From: Citrus sinensis
Lineage: Eukaryota > Streptophyta > Magnoliopsida > Sapindales > Rutaceae
Assembly (NCBI RefSeq): GCF_022201045.2
Contig: NC_068564.1
Location: 30,781,001 to 30,845,000, forward strand
Direction: 5' to 3'
Length of the DNA: 64,000 nt
Below the pieces are notes generated by a model, which did no database searches, was not told where the DNA came from, and saw nothing but the letters and a program-made list of their open reading frames with translations. A program made the position numbers and the translations under genes. Below, in pieces: positions 39,259 to 51,333 of this stretch (positions are counted from its first letter, which is position 1; the number at the start of each line of letters is the position of its first letter).

Positions 39259-39939
39259 TCAAAAGGCTGTAAGAAGCACTCCTCCAGCCTTCATCATCCT
39301 CCTAAACTCATCAAAATTAACCATCCCGTCACCGTCCACGTCAACTTTCCTAATCATCTTTTTACAATTTTCAATCTTGTTACCTTCATTTAACCCTAAG
39401 GCAGACAACACTAGCCCCAACTCCTCCACTGAAATCAACCCATCTTTATCTTTATCAAACACATCAAAAGCATCCTTCAAATCATCGCCTTCATCGGCAC
39501 CACCACCACCACCACCTTCCCCATCTCCGGCGCCGCCCTTTTCCTGGCGATCTCCACCCATCATGCCCTCGTACAACATGCAAAACTCATCAAACTCAAT
39601 CAGCCCATCTCCATTAGCATCAACTTTTGCAACCATTTCTTCGGCTTCCATGTCGGTAACCATCAGCCTTAGGTTCCGTAGCGACTCTACAAGCTCCGTC
39701 TTTGTTATGAATCCGTCGCCGTCTTTGTCAAAAGTCGCAAATACCCTCTTGAGCTCAGCTTTCTTGTATGCACTCGTCTCTTTGCTTGGCGACGAAACTC
39801 GGGATTCACTAGTAGAAGTAGCCTTTTTGCTGAAGAAAGATTGGATCCACGCATAAAACTTCTTGGTGGGGAAGTAAAAGAAAATATTAATGAAGCCGGC
39901 AATGAACAGAACTGCTAATAACAATATCGATATCACCAT
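39259..39939 (-). CDS. membrane-anchored calmodulin-like protein (CML4/5-type), four EF-hands
   Basis: Intronless, 226 residues, first ATG at 39937-39939. The frame stays open for 16 codons upstream, but those codons contain no ATG (the far end is TTG), so this is the start. Residues 3-20 (ISILLLAVLFIAGF...) are a hydrophobic anchor, as in CML4/CML5, which are held on ER/endomembranes. EF-hand loops: DKDGDGFITKTE (71-82), DANGDGLIEFDE (107-118), DKDKDGLISVEE (162-173) and DVDGDGMVNFDE (200-211). All keep Asp at 1 and Glu at 12, so four functional Ca2+ sites are expected. The linker between EF2 and EF3 holds a glycine-rich insert (about 128-148, with six Gly in a row). Role: Ca2+ sensor at endomembranes, by family. 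Confidence 0.92.
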   Translation of the reverse strand: MVISILLLAVLFIAGFINIFFYFPTKKFYAWIQSFFSKKATSTSESRVSSPSKETSAYKKAELKRVFATFDKDGDGFITKTELVESLRNLRLMVTDMEAEEMVAKVDANGDGLIEFDEFCMLYEGMMGGDRQEKGGAGDGEGGGGGGADEGDDLKDAFDVFDKDKDGLISVEELGLVLSALGLNEGNKIENCKKMIRKVDVDGDGMVNFDEFRRMMKAGGVLLTAF

Positions 39940-41691
39940 CTTCTTTGTTACCTCAGAGCAACAAAGGAGAGATGTTAACAGAGGCAATTAAGGAGAAACC
40001 AATTAACTAGCTAGTGTGTGTGTTCGATGTTGCTCTTCGATATTGAGAATTCTGTGGAGTGGAGTATAAGTATTGTGCCATTGAAGAAGAAGGAAGCTAT
40101 ACGCGGCATCCTATCCCCCGTGTACTTTATTATGATCCCCACAAACCGCGTGAAGTGTAATATAAACTGATAAAGAAATTTAATATAATACATGAAGAAG
40201 AAAGTGAAAGTGCAACATATTGATAAAGCTTTATATGCCAAGGTGTAAGCATGCAATTAATTCTTCAACCACACTTCGCCAAATGTGTTATGGATGAAAC
40301 GTAACAATCTTTTTTTCTTTCGGTTTGGAATTCGTATGATTCTCGTTTAATTAAAGAAGCAGAATTTTGTTTAAAAAATTAGTTAACTGGGCACGTTTTG
40401 ATCAAAAGTACTGCAGATGACTTACTAAGTGAAAAAAATAAAATAAAATAAAAATAAATAAATTTGAAGTCATTAGCCAAAGTGAGCATTAACTGTAGAA
40501 TCACCCGTAAAAGTAATAAAAGAAACAAAATGATGCTACGTTGCACCAACCCACCACCACCACCATTCCAATTTCCAAATCACTGTATCACCCTCCACAT
40601 ATGCAAAACTTGATAAATTCTTTATCCAATATTATTCTTGACAAATTGTGTGGACTGCAATTTAAAGCAAAAACTAAGGCTTGAGGGCCAGCCCAGCCTA
40701 CCCTTTTTAAATCTTTCATATCCAATCCAGTATTAGAATCGTCGTTTTTTTTTTTTTTTTTTAAAAAAAACTTTTCTTGGGGGTCTAATTCATTTCTTTC
40801 CCCTTAAGTTGGGAATCTGTTGACAAGCATTTAGTAAAGTCACTTCTCACGTGCCTGGGCGTGTTCGAATCTTTAGACATCTCGTGTTGTGTCCCACCCA
40901 AGATTGTTACCGACTCAACTTAATAAACGCGGTGTAGATCGGACAGTTATAATTTAAAAGTTATAGTATTAAATTATTTAATAAATATTAATTTTAAAAA
41001 TATGTTAATATAATTTTTTATTTATATAATAAAAAATATATTATATCTTTAATAATTTTTTTAAAATTTATATTTACTACATGTTATTAATTTTTATTTC
41101 ATAATTATAATTTATTTTTTTTATAAATAACTTAAAATGTACGACAACTCAATACTAAATAAATCCACAAAAGGTCATCTCAATATAAATAAACAGAAGC
41201 TCAAACAAATTAAGCCAAATTTTGGACTACTTCATCATTCTTCTTCTTTTCTCTTCTTTGTTTATTTCTTCTCTTGCCCTTTTCTGCCATATAGTAATTG
41301 TCTTTTTTTTTTCCTTCTTTCTTTTAGAGTTTTGCGGGTGGGGGCCGGAAACAAAGTGATTTATTTACTTTTTTGTTTGTTCAAGGAAAACGTATCTTAT
41401 GTTAATCAATATGCACGATATAATAAGGATGTGGAGGGCTTAAGCTAGCTGTTGACTTAAACCATATTCTATGATGCAGATGCCGTGTAAGATGGGGAGG
41501 CTACATTTTTATATATTTGCAGCATCAGAGCTTTGCTCTGGCTAATTAATTAAATTAATTAATTAATTATTTGTGCGTCATCTTCGAGAAATAAAAGTTC
41601 AATTAACGAACTTGTTATCTCATTCCTTCCATCTCTATAGTACGTCCAAGTGTCAAGTGGTTGTATTTATTGCCTTAAGCTTATAGTTCAA
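39940..41691. other. CML upstream region and AT-rich spacer
   Basis: Promoter and 5' UTR of the CML gene probably lie within 39940-40260 (on the minus strand). No other gene supported. Poly-T at 40747-40762. Bases 40960-41130 are almost pure A/T and resemble the AT-rich sequence around the SINE at 61.9 kb. Confidence 0.45.
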
Positions 41692-43560
41692 CTAGGAAAT
41701 AGAACCGCACTTCGTGCGGCTATCAAAAAAAAATTTAGTATTATTTTTTTATTACTTTACACTTGATGAAACTGATAAAAAATATGAATTGATTTTTTTT
41801 TAAGATGACGTAGTCTTATAAAACTAATGTTATTTATGAAAGTTAATTATTTTTTTGTTAACTTTAAAAATATATATTAATGTGTATAGTTAAGTGTACA
41901 CAACCTTTTCATCAATAAAAATTATGTTCACACTAATCAACTCTCCATTCTTCTTGGTATTAACAGACTCCCACATCTTACAAAGTCTAACCCTTATCAT
42001 CCAACTATCTTTATCATTATTTAACTCATGAAGAAAAGAGTACTCTATGAAGCACACAATACAAAAAATTTAAATAAGTCAAAAAATAACAATACAATAA
42101 CATTTCTAAAGATGATGTTGGTTAAATAATTAAAAAAAAACTCGAACATAACAAATCTTAAATACTTAATATTTATAGAGTTTAAAGAAGATAAAAAAAC
42201 ACTAAATAAAAGGTTGCATAATTAAATATGGGATTATGACACTAAAATTAGGTCCTAGTGGCATTGGTGAGTGAAGATGAAGGAACCTTCCTTCCTATAT
42301 TAATTAGTTGATGTATTTTAAATCACTAAAGTTTAGTTGTTGGCTTTATAAAATAAATGAATGTTTAAAAACGTATAATTAATTTATTATTAATTGTTAC
42401 ATATTGTTGAATTTAAATAGAAATAGGTAGAGACATGTAATCTTTTATAATCTACTAATTATTTTTTATTTTTAATATTTTGTAATATAATTATTTTTTA
42501 ATCTCAACCAATATATTATATAATAGAGAATATAAAAAGATGAGAAATAATAATGCCACAAATTTTAACTACTTAATATTTATAGAGTTTGAAGAAGCCA
42601 AAAGGCACTAAACAAAAGATTGGATAATTAAATATGGGATTATGACATTAAAATTAGGCTCTAATGGCATTGTTGAGGGAAGATGAAGGAACCTTCCTTC
42701 CTATATTAATTAATTGATGTATTTTAAGCCACTAAAATTTAATTGTTGACATAATAAAATAAATGAATGTTTCAAGACTTATAATTAATTATTATTAATG
42801 GTTACATATTGTTGAATTTAAATAGAAAGAGGAAAAGACATGTAATAATTTATAATCTAATAATTATTTTCTATTTTAATACTTTGTAATGTAATTATTT
42901 TTTAATTTCAACCAATTTATTAGATAATAGAGAATATGAGATGATGAGAAATGATGATGCCACATCAGCTCTTGTATTCCCAACTTTATATATATATAGA
43001 TATAGATATAGATTTTTAATATTTTGTAATGTAGTTATTTTTTAATCTCAACCAATATATTAGATAATAGAGAATATAAAAAGATGAGAAATAATGAGGC
43101 CACAAATCTTAAATATTTAATGTTTATAGAGTTTGAAGAACCCAAAATGCACTAAACAAAAGATTGAATAATTAAATATGGGATTATGACATTAAAATTA
43201 GGCTCTAATAGAATTGTTGAGGGAAGATGAAGGAACCTTCCTTCATATATTAATATTAATTAATTGATGTATTTTAAGCCACTAAAATTTAATTGTTGGC
43301 ATAATAAAATAAATGAATGTTTCAAGACTTATAATTAATTATTATTAATGGTTAAATAATGTTGAATTTAAATAGAAAGAGGAAAAGACATGTAATCATT
43401 TATAATCTAATAATTATTTTCTATTTTAATATTTTATAATGTAATTATTTTTTAATTTCAACCAATTTATTAGATAATAGAGAATATGAGATGATGAGAA
43501 ATGGTGATGCCACATCACCTCCTCAAGCCCCAACTTTATATATATATAGATATAGATAGA
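41692..43560 (-). mobile_element. non-autonomous Helitron with internal second 5' terminus
   Basis: Read on the minus strand the element starts TCTATCTATATC then TATAAAGTTGGGG and GGTGATGTGGCATC, a classic plant Helitron 5' end. It finishes with the hairpin GCCGCACGAAGTGCGGT, a few bases, and CTAG. It sits between A (complement of 43561) and T (complement of 41691), the required AT target with no duplication. A second 5'-type terminus (same TATAAAGTTGGG phrase) lies inside at about 43012. The interior has three diverged copies of a ~400-bp block, anchored at about 42163, 42571 and 43113 by ACTTAATATTTATAGAGTTT-like sequence and further on GAAGGAACCTTCCTTC. No Rep/helicase coding, so it depends on another element. 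The GAAGGAACCTTCCTTC core is itself an inverted repeat. Confidence 0.85.
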
Positions 43561-46500
43561 TAATGACCGTCACGTAATCTTATCTTTATAAGAACAATAT
43601 GCTTACTCTAACCTCTAGCTCTCTCATAAAGAAGGTAACTCATTTCAGTAATGCTCTAAATACAAATTCTTACCTAAATTTTATTTCTACAAATTTGGTG
43701 TGAGACTGTTATATTATGTAATACATCTGTCATATTTTTAAGAAATATATAACTCAAGACATACGTCAATAATATGCAACATATAACCGGAGTTTCTTCC
43801 GCTAATATAATTGAATTCATAATTCCACTGGATGACACTTATATAGCCATAATTAAACTAGTTAACTATAGTGTGATAGTCTTACATTAGTCTTCAAAAT
43901 ATTATAGGAGAGACACTTATTATCACAAGCATGATCGATTTGACATGAGTGGTATGCATAAACAAATTACCATACCATCAAAAGAAAACTCAATTCCCAT
44001 TTATGATGAAGGAGTTGAGTTCAGTCCTCATGTAAGTAGTAATTAGGTTAATTATCTTTTAAATATTTGAAAATAGATCTGACATGTTTTGGTTTCATAC
44101 ATCTAATTTGTGATCACGTAGTTCATCTATGAGATAGAGCTCTCTGCCAGTAAATATCAGTACATTTTAAATGTAATATAAAAAAAAAAATCAACGAAAC
44201 TTAGCAACTCTACCTTCTAGTATCTTAATTCAAACATGAAATGAACGTTCACGGTCAAGTTGAGGTGGTTTTCACTCATTAAATAAATTTTATTTATAAA
44301 TTGATGTGGTATTATCGTAATTTGTAGTGTGTTGAGTAATTTATCAACTTAGGCAGGGAGTTTGACGAGATAGAAAATAAAATTATTAATTATCTCACTG
44401 TCGGTGAATTACACGACCGCCACATTATATATATATATATATATATACATGTTCTATCAGATGATTTTAGGCTTCAATATACAACAAGCCTATCAACAGA
44501 TAGATCTACAATGGCCATCATGGACTTCAAACTTGCTGGGCCCAGTAGCCCAGTGCAAAATCTACTAGCACCCCACCATTTTTTTAATACACTCAAGTTT
44601 TATGTTATGTACACCCATTATAAACTTTAACAAATGCATTTAATAGTAAGTCGAATGTCATTCATGCTTCGCTCGAAATTTAGAGTCCTGTTGAAGGGTA
44701 TGTCTCCCTTAATAAGAGTAAATTCTACCAAATATGATCTAAACGAGCTCAAACATACTATCAGCGTTCTGATGAATATCTGAATAAATGCATTAAAAAT
44801 TTTTAACATTCAATTTGAAATCAAAATATTCCTTTACATTTGTATATTTTTTTAGGATTTGTTGTGAAAATTATTGTACGGGATAATGCATATCCTGATC
44901 GCAATTTTCATTCAACGTCAGCCGATAAGAAGCTTTATATTTTGTTGGTCCATCATTGTCTTGCTTCGTCCACGCACCGACGGAATAAAAAGCCCTGCTT
45001 AGCCCACTTATTTCGCAAGCCCATCAAAGTTTGGCATTAATTCAAGCAATGGCAATTAATATGTTTCTCTTTATTATTTTTTTAGATTTACTTTTACAAA
45101 ATTCCTTTTTTTTTTTTTTTAATAACAAAAAATGATGACAATCCATGAACAATCATATGATACTTCGACCCAAAATAAATTAATTGTTTTTGTTTTTAGT
45201 TTTGTCCAATTCTCGATGCAATGGGTCGGACACTTGGCCCATGCAGCCAATAGTTTGTTACTTTGGTTCTTGTTTTGGTTAATAAACTAAACAGATTTTT
45301 AACTTAGTACTTTGTTTGATTTGATACTTCAAAATGATCCCATTTGATGCTGTTGGTCCATCGTTGTCTTGGGTGTCCAATCACCCACTGAATTAAAGCC
45401 AACCCTAGAGGTCATTTTTCCACATCCTCTTTTGTCTTCAGGCGTAGCCCACTTTTACAACTCAGGCCCGCCAGGCACGGCAGTGTTGTTCCCTTTCGGA
45501 TTTTCAAATTTTATTTTCCCTCGACTTCATTTTTTTTTTTTCAAAATAAAAGAAAAAAAAAACAAATAGAAAACCGGAATGTACATGGTAGCACAACGGT
45601 CGATGGAAATTTCGATTTCTTTAACATTTGGAACATACGAAAGAGCGGCACTCCACGTGATTAAATAATTTAATTAATTATTACCGATTGGGCCCTGTGG
45701 GTGATCAGACTGTTGTTGGGGGCCCATCTAAATGACCATTGTACCCACTAAGTTCCAACGGCCCATCTACCCCCACTTTAAAAATAAATAAAAATAATAA
45801 CGTTTTATTCTTGTTCATGTTGCCGTTTGATTTACGGGTTTGCTGGAGTGAACAGGCTGTTACCTGACCCCATGATAGTGACCACATACTTTCATCTTTC
45901 TACATCACCTCCCCGTCCCGTTCTACGCACGCCATGATTCCCTCGGTATATTATCACACGCTCGCACTACCATTTGTTCCAATATGGTCCCACGGCAGCC
46001 TGTTCCGTTAGGCGCGTGCGTGATGAAAGCACGGGGCGACGCGCTACTTTGTAATTTCGCCTTTTTGATATTTCATTCTTCATTTCTTCTTTTTCGAATG
46101 GGAAAAATAGGTTTTGGAATGTTTATTATGAAATAATTAAAAATGCTTCTTAATAAATAATAGAAAAATTATTCTTTTTATTTACTTAATAATGTCCTAT
46201 TAAGTTAAAAATAATTTTTAAGACAATAATAGCGTAAATATTTTCTCAATTCTACAATAAATTTTGAAATATTCCACAATAATCCACATATAGAAGATAT
46301 GTTTTAATTTTAAACAAAGATTAACATACTATAAAGTTGTTAATAAGAAATATAATTTTTTTAAAAAAAATTAATCCACCCAATATCGAGGTGGATAATT
46401 TTTAAAATATCTAATCCAATTAGATCGAGTAGATTATTATTTTATAATAAAAATCTCTTATCTTCGTCAACATAATTAAATGTATACATGTAAAACTGAG

Positions 46501-47360
46501 GGGGGTTTAGTTCTCTATTTTGAGAATGATGATTTGCCTTCACTAAACAAGAGGTCTATATTTTATTACAAATACTGGTAAACTCCAACTCGGCTACAAT
46601 GATGAGATGATTATGTGACAATCATTGGGTTTGGTACATATTAACTTTATTGCATCAAATGAACTAATGAAGTAGGCAGTGTACAAATTAAATACAAATT
46701 AAGTAAATTCTTTTAATAAATGAATTTAATAATATTGTGATTTTTAATTAAAATTCAGAATACATGCTTACTGATTGGAGCATGTGCGGACGTAAGTGAC
46801 TCTTCACTTGTCACTGCTCACTGTTTTACCATAAAAGGTATTGAAAAAGAAAATACAGAGAAAATGGCAAATAACGGAATGGTACGGTCAGTTGTCCGTA
46901 CAAGTACAGCAGAGGTCATCTTCAGATGGCAGGCGCAGCGTTTGGCTCGTGCACTCTCGAGCTGTCACGAATCATGGCGCAGAATTTTCGCTGCTGATTT
47001 GGAGGGTAGCTGATACGTGGGCCGCGCCTCGATTAACACAACATTTACATTGTGAACAGAAACACCTAATAACTTCCCTCCGCGATTAATTTGTTCTTTC
47101 TCTTACTGCCGCCTGCCGGCCACATCAACACGCGTGCAATTCGCAAAGTGCAGAGTGCAAGCAGGCAACTGATTATCTAATAATTTGAGACTCATCTTAT
47201 TCTTGCCAAAATTTCTTTTACCATATGGTACGTTAATTTTACAAGTACTGCCCGCACTTGCGTTATCTAATAATTTGACCCATGTTATTTATTAGAAAGG
47301 TGACAAATATTTTTTTTATAACATCTCAAAAAAAAAAATGATATTAAAAAATAAGCTATA
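43561..47360. other. spacer, no gene seen
   Basis: About 3.8 kb without a supported gene. (TA)n at 44427-44446. Bases 45380-45520 and 45890-46060 are less AT-rich than the surroundings. Bases 46080-46460 are very AT-rich. Nothing here matches a family I know. Confidence 0.45.
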
Positions 47361-47507
47361 GATACGTTGGAATTCACCTACGGTGGAGCATGAATCTTAA
47401 CTACATACGTAAAGTGATAAATAGTAAAAAAACTCATTATTTATTATTTATTACTTTACGTATGTCGCTGAAATTTGTGTTCCACCGGAGGTGAACTTCA
47501 ATATAAC
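47361..47507. mobile_element. MITE-like inverted repeat, ~147 bp
   Basis: Left arm (GTTGGAATTCACCTACGGTGG ... ACATACGTAAAGTGATAAAT) pairs with right arm (ATTTATTACTTTACGTATGT ... CCACCGGAGGTGAACTTCAA) along about 60 bp with few mismatches and a short AT spacer, a near-perfect hairpin. No coding capacity; ends are approximate and the target duplication is unclear. Confidence 0.7.
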
Positions 47508-47693
47508 CGAACCCTAAAAAATATTGTGTGCATTCTTTTATAATACAGAATATTTAAAAGGAATTGAACTATTTATTGAGTGATTTTTTTTAAATAAGTG
47601 AATTTAATAAAATTTTAGAGCATTTAACAATGTTATTTCTCTCACAAACTCAAAACTCGTGGTGTGATTAGGACTTTGTCGTGATACTAAATT

Positions 47694-47934
47694 TTTTTTT
47701 TTTTTTTGTCTAAACTACGAGGTGATTCTGAGTGAGCCCCAACTGTAGGAGGCATCTTTAAGCCCGTATCACAACCTATATTAATCCCTGCTCGCACCAG
47801 GTTGGCCCGTAAAAAATAAAATACTGGCTAAAATGGTGACTGTATACGAGAGTAGAACTTAAATCTCTGACCTCTCTTAAGGAGTAAGAGTGTCGAACCA
47901 CTCCTTGAGAGAGGTTCTGAATTATTATCCAATT
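47694..47934 (-). mobile_element. tRNA-derived SINE, copy 1
   Basis: Minus-strand element ending in a poly-A tail (T-run at about 47692-47707). It contains the phrase GGGCTTAAAGATGCCTCC, shared with the SINE at 61.9 kb. Its head has RNA polymerase III-like boxes (GGAGTGGTTCGACAC and, further on, AGATTTAAGTTCT). Flanking nine-base repeats TACTAAATT at 47685-47693 and 47935-47943 are a likely target-site duplication. Typical of LINE-mobilised SINEs. Family name unknown. Confidence 0.65.
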
Positions 47935-47943
47935 TACTAAATT

Positions 47944-49889
47944 ATGTAAATAGATCAATCACATAAAAATCTTGAGACATAGTGGATGTGCGTCCATCTG
48001 TTAAATTCTTTTCATGTGCGCATTAACTCTTATCTACTCAGTTGATGGTACATGTGACAAGAACTCAAGCAAAATGGCGCACATAACTTTACTACAAGTT
48101 GTGTTTATTAAACAGTAAACACCTATCAACTTTCTCACTTGATAATTATTGTTTCCACACGGCAGCAGCCGCGGCTTCACCATTACAATACCAAAACCAA
48201 ATATAGCTTAGCTTTAGGATACATGATGCACAAACAAAGTTCGAAATGCAGTCAAATACTTGTATGACACAAATTTTTAACCCTCGATCGATCGGGAACA
48301 CTTCATGATTCATACGTTTCTGCTGTCCAAGGGGGGCGGTAAGCATGATTGAGGGCGGTTTATTTATTATATATATATTTATTTATTTATTTATTTGACC
48401 CACCGTGAAGGCTGAAATTGTCAGTGGGGGCAGCTGATCTTAGCAGTATGTGTAATAATACACACTGTGCTGTGACTGAAAGACGATTGAGATTTGAAAC
48501 TACGCTCAGTACAGTGATAAAGCCACTGAATGGATGGCGACTTCGCTTTGATATCAAACCACCCAATAGTAAAGGTGAAAAGAACTAATCATCCGGATGA
48601 TGGAACGAGCCATCTAGCCTGCTGATGTTTTTTGTACCTATTGCAATTTCCAATCAGAATTTCTCATTCCAATGAATCCATCTATGTTAGGTAATACTTA
48701 ATAGTTATTACCATAATTAGAAACTATTTTCTTTGTGTTAAATTCCTAAATATCGTGCTAATTGTTTTTTTCTTTATCAATCCTTTTCCAATTGATTTTT
48801 TTATCTCTAGTTTTATATGATTTTTTTTTTTTTTTCTGGTGAAAAAATCAGAAAGTGTCCTGTCCGGGCCTATATTCAGCCTAATAAAAAATTGGGCCCA
48901 AGGCTAAAGTGGCTGTCAGGAATGGGCTAGTACAGCACAGAATCCCTAATAAAAGATGCTGGGCCACGTACGTTTCGACAAGCATCATGCGTACAATTCA
49001 GAGAGCAAGATTTCCTCATCTTGATGTGAAAGATGTGACTCCGATTGTTTTCCTTTCTTTTGATTACGATGTGACATTATCAATTGTCAATATGTGTTGC
49101 TGTAATCCTCTCTGTGCTCCCCAAAAATTTCTTTTAACCCATACCCCATTCAACTTTTGAATTCACCCATTGCTGTTAAATTTCATAAATCTCTACTTGT
49201 ACAACCCACACGCTCTTACACCCTTCTTCTTAAGTTAAACGTGATTTTTAAATGATTATTTTTACAAAAAAAGTGATAGTTATTATAGATTATTTATCAT
49301 ATAACTATGAAATAAAATTAATATAATTTCAAATCACAATAACCAATATTTAATTTTTACACTAAAATATTAAATTAGGGCCTCGGTCGTCACTAGTGTA
49401 TGAAAATAAACCAATTACACCGTAATTAATAAAAATTCTTAATTGAACTCTAGTTAGGTTCAAACAGTGCATCAGTCATGACGTTTGGTTGTCTGCGTTT
49501 ATTATAAGTTTTAAGGTACATTTCATAAATGCCGTAGGCTTAGGGTCACTTGTATCGTTTACCAACAAATCAGAACAATCTAAATATCAAGCTAGATTGA
49601 TTGTAATGAGTTTTTTTTATTTTTTATTAATATTGTTATTATTTTGAAAAGTTCGTAATTTAATAGCGTCATGCCCCCACCTTCACTTTGTCGTAGATAA
49701 CAACTATTTTGGGTAATATATGTATATAATTATTCTCTAATTAAATGTCACTATCAGATAAAAAAATATAAATTTTAATATACTGACAGACAAAAAAACA
49801 TAGTTTCTAATGTATTTATTTATTTTTTATATTTTAATAACATTCTCACTTTAAGAAAGGACACCCTCACTTATATGTGTGTGTGTGTG
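47944..49889. other. spacer, no gene seen
   Basis: No supported gene. An ATTT-type tetranucleotide run lies at about 48376-48395. (GT)n at 49878-49898 abuts the next MITE. The short frame at 48909-49160 has no family resemblance. Confidence 0.4.
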
Positions 49890-50110
49890 TGTGTGTGTAT
49901 TATTCTCAACTGCGGCCACCCTCATATTTTTTAATGTGGACACTCTATTAAATTGCACGACTTAATAGATTTATTTTTTAATACACTATAAAGTCATGTT
50001 GTTTAATAGCATTAAAATTTAACTCTATCAAACCATATGACTTAAAAACCTAATCGTATGAAGAAAAAAAAAATGAGGATGCCCGCTGGTCTTTATGTAA
50101 TATACTATAA
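49890..50110. mobile_element. inverted-repeat MITE-like element, copy 3
   Basis: Same family as the two copies at 9.2-9.5 kb: left end ATTCTCAACTG then CCACCCTCATATTTTTTAA, internal TAATACACTATAAAGTCATG, right end AAAAAATGAGGATGCCCGC. Left and right ends pair imperfectly. Inserted next to a (GT)n run. Confidence 0.6.
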
Positions 50111-50137
50111 CCATTAGCGAAGAAGAGACAAAACATG

Positions 50138-50754
50138 TTGGCGTTTGTTTTTTTGTCTGAAATCTGAATAGACATGAATTAATATGAATTCTGAATAGAT
50201 CTAAATGTCTGAATCTAAATAATATGTTTATTTTTTCGTCTGAATCTTGGAAAATAAGTATTAAGTTGTTTGTTTTTTTCAACTTACAAAGCTGAAAATA
50301 TGACTTTTACATTTGTATCCTTATTAAATTTGAATGTCAAATAAATAATATATTAAATACCATAATATTTTAACATTTATAAATAAAACTATATTTAAGT
50401 GAATACATAATTATTTTGAAATTTTAATATATAAAATACCATAAATTTCAAATTTTATCGTATATAATATAAGAAAGAAAAAACATGGATATTTTTATGT
50501 GGGGTAAATGTCTATGGGTGAGTTTTGGGATAGACATGAAAAATAAATTATAAAGCAGGGATATTTTTGACATTAACAAGTAATTGACTTAATTGAGATT
50601 TCTCTATTAAGTAAAAAGCCAAAAAAATTAGCTTATTTTATTAAGTCAAAATTATCTAAAAAGTCTCATTAAGTTATAAAAACAAACATCTCTAATTAAC
50701 TTAATTAATTAAGTTAAGTGACTTTAAATTATTAAGTTAAAAAACAAACGCCAA
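50138..50754. mobile_element. 617-bp non-autonomous DNA transposon with terminal inverted repeats
   Basis: Begins TTGGCGTTTGTTTTTTTG and ends AAAAAACAAACGCCAA, so about 15 terminal bases are inverted repeats. The interior is AT-rich with phrases such as TAAGTTAAGTGACTTTAAATT and carries no ORF. Style resembles plant hAT-derived MITEs, but I cannot see a convincing 8-bp target duplication. Confidence 0.7.
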
Positions 50755-51333
50755 GTCTAGGTCTTTTGAAAAAAAAATTATACTATCATTTCAATTTTTT
50801 CAAATAGTTTCCACCAATCGTAATGTAATAACAGATTGATAATCGGTTACTAATTTTACAGTAAAATTTCAAAGTGTCGTGTGATAGCATGCGAAATTAA
50901 TAAATGGGTAAATTTATGAAATATCACATTATAGACGAATCCTTATATAGTTCACATAGAATCACCCTACCACATAACTTGTTATTACAAATATGCAAAT
51001 CATATTTTTCTTAGTCTCATGCAGTACTTTAACGTATTTTTAATCACAATATCTTCAAGCAGTCACGTCTTTCAAGCGAAATCGAAACTTACTATCATTA
51101 ATGCCGAGCAATTTAAAAAGGTCGTACACATCACATATTTTTTTTTCACCCAAATTAAAAAAAAAATGGAAACAGAAAAGATATGTGGTCCCCGTTCATG
51201 GAAAAGAATATCCTCGAAAATCAGAACCATACACAAACCAAAAACAAAAATAAACATTTCTCTTATATTAGCATACTCTAGAACTAGAAGAATCAAAACA
51301 TAAACTCTCTCTCTCTATATATATATATATATA
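50755..51333. other. spacer, no gene seen
   Basis: AT-rich, no supported gene; ends in a (CT)n(AT)n run that borders the palindromic element. Confidence 0.4.

Noticed and set aside
39167..39856. 229-codon open frame on the + strand
   Set aside because: Antisense shadow of the CML coding region; its Ser/Pro richness comes from reading EF-hand codons backwards.
39940..39987. N-terminal extension of the CML protein
   Set aside because: The extension would begin at a TTG, not ATG; the first ATG in frame is at 39937-39939 and the anchor starts right after it.
47692..47707. Poly-T run as a stand-alone repeat
   Set aside because: It is the poly-A tail of the minus-strand SINE.
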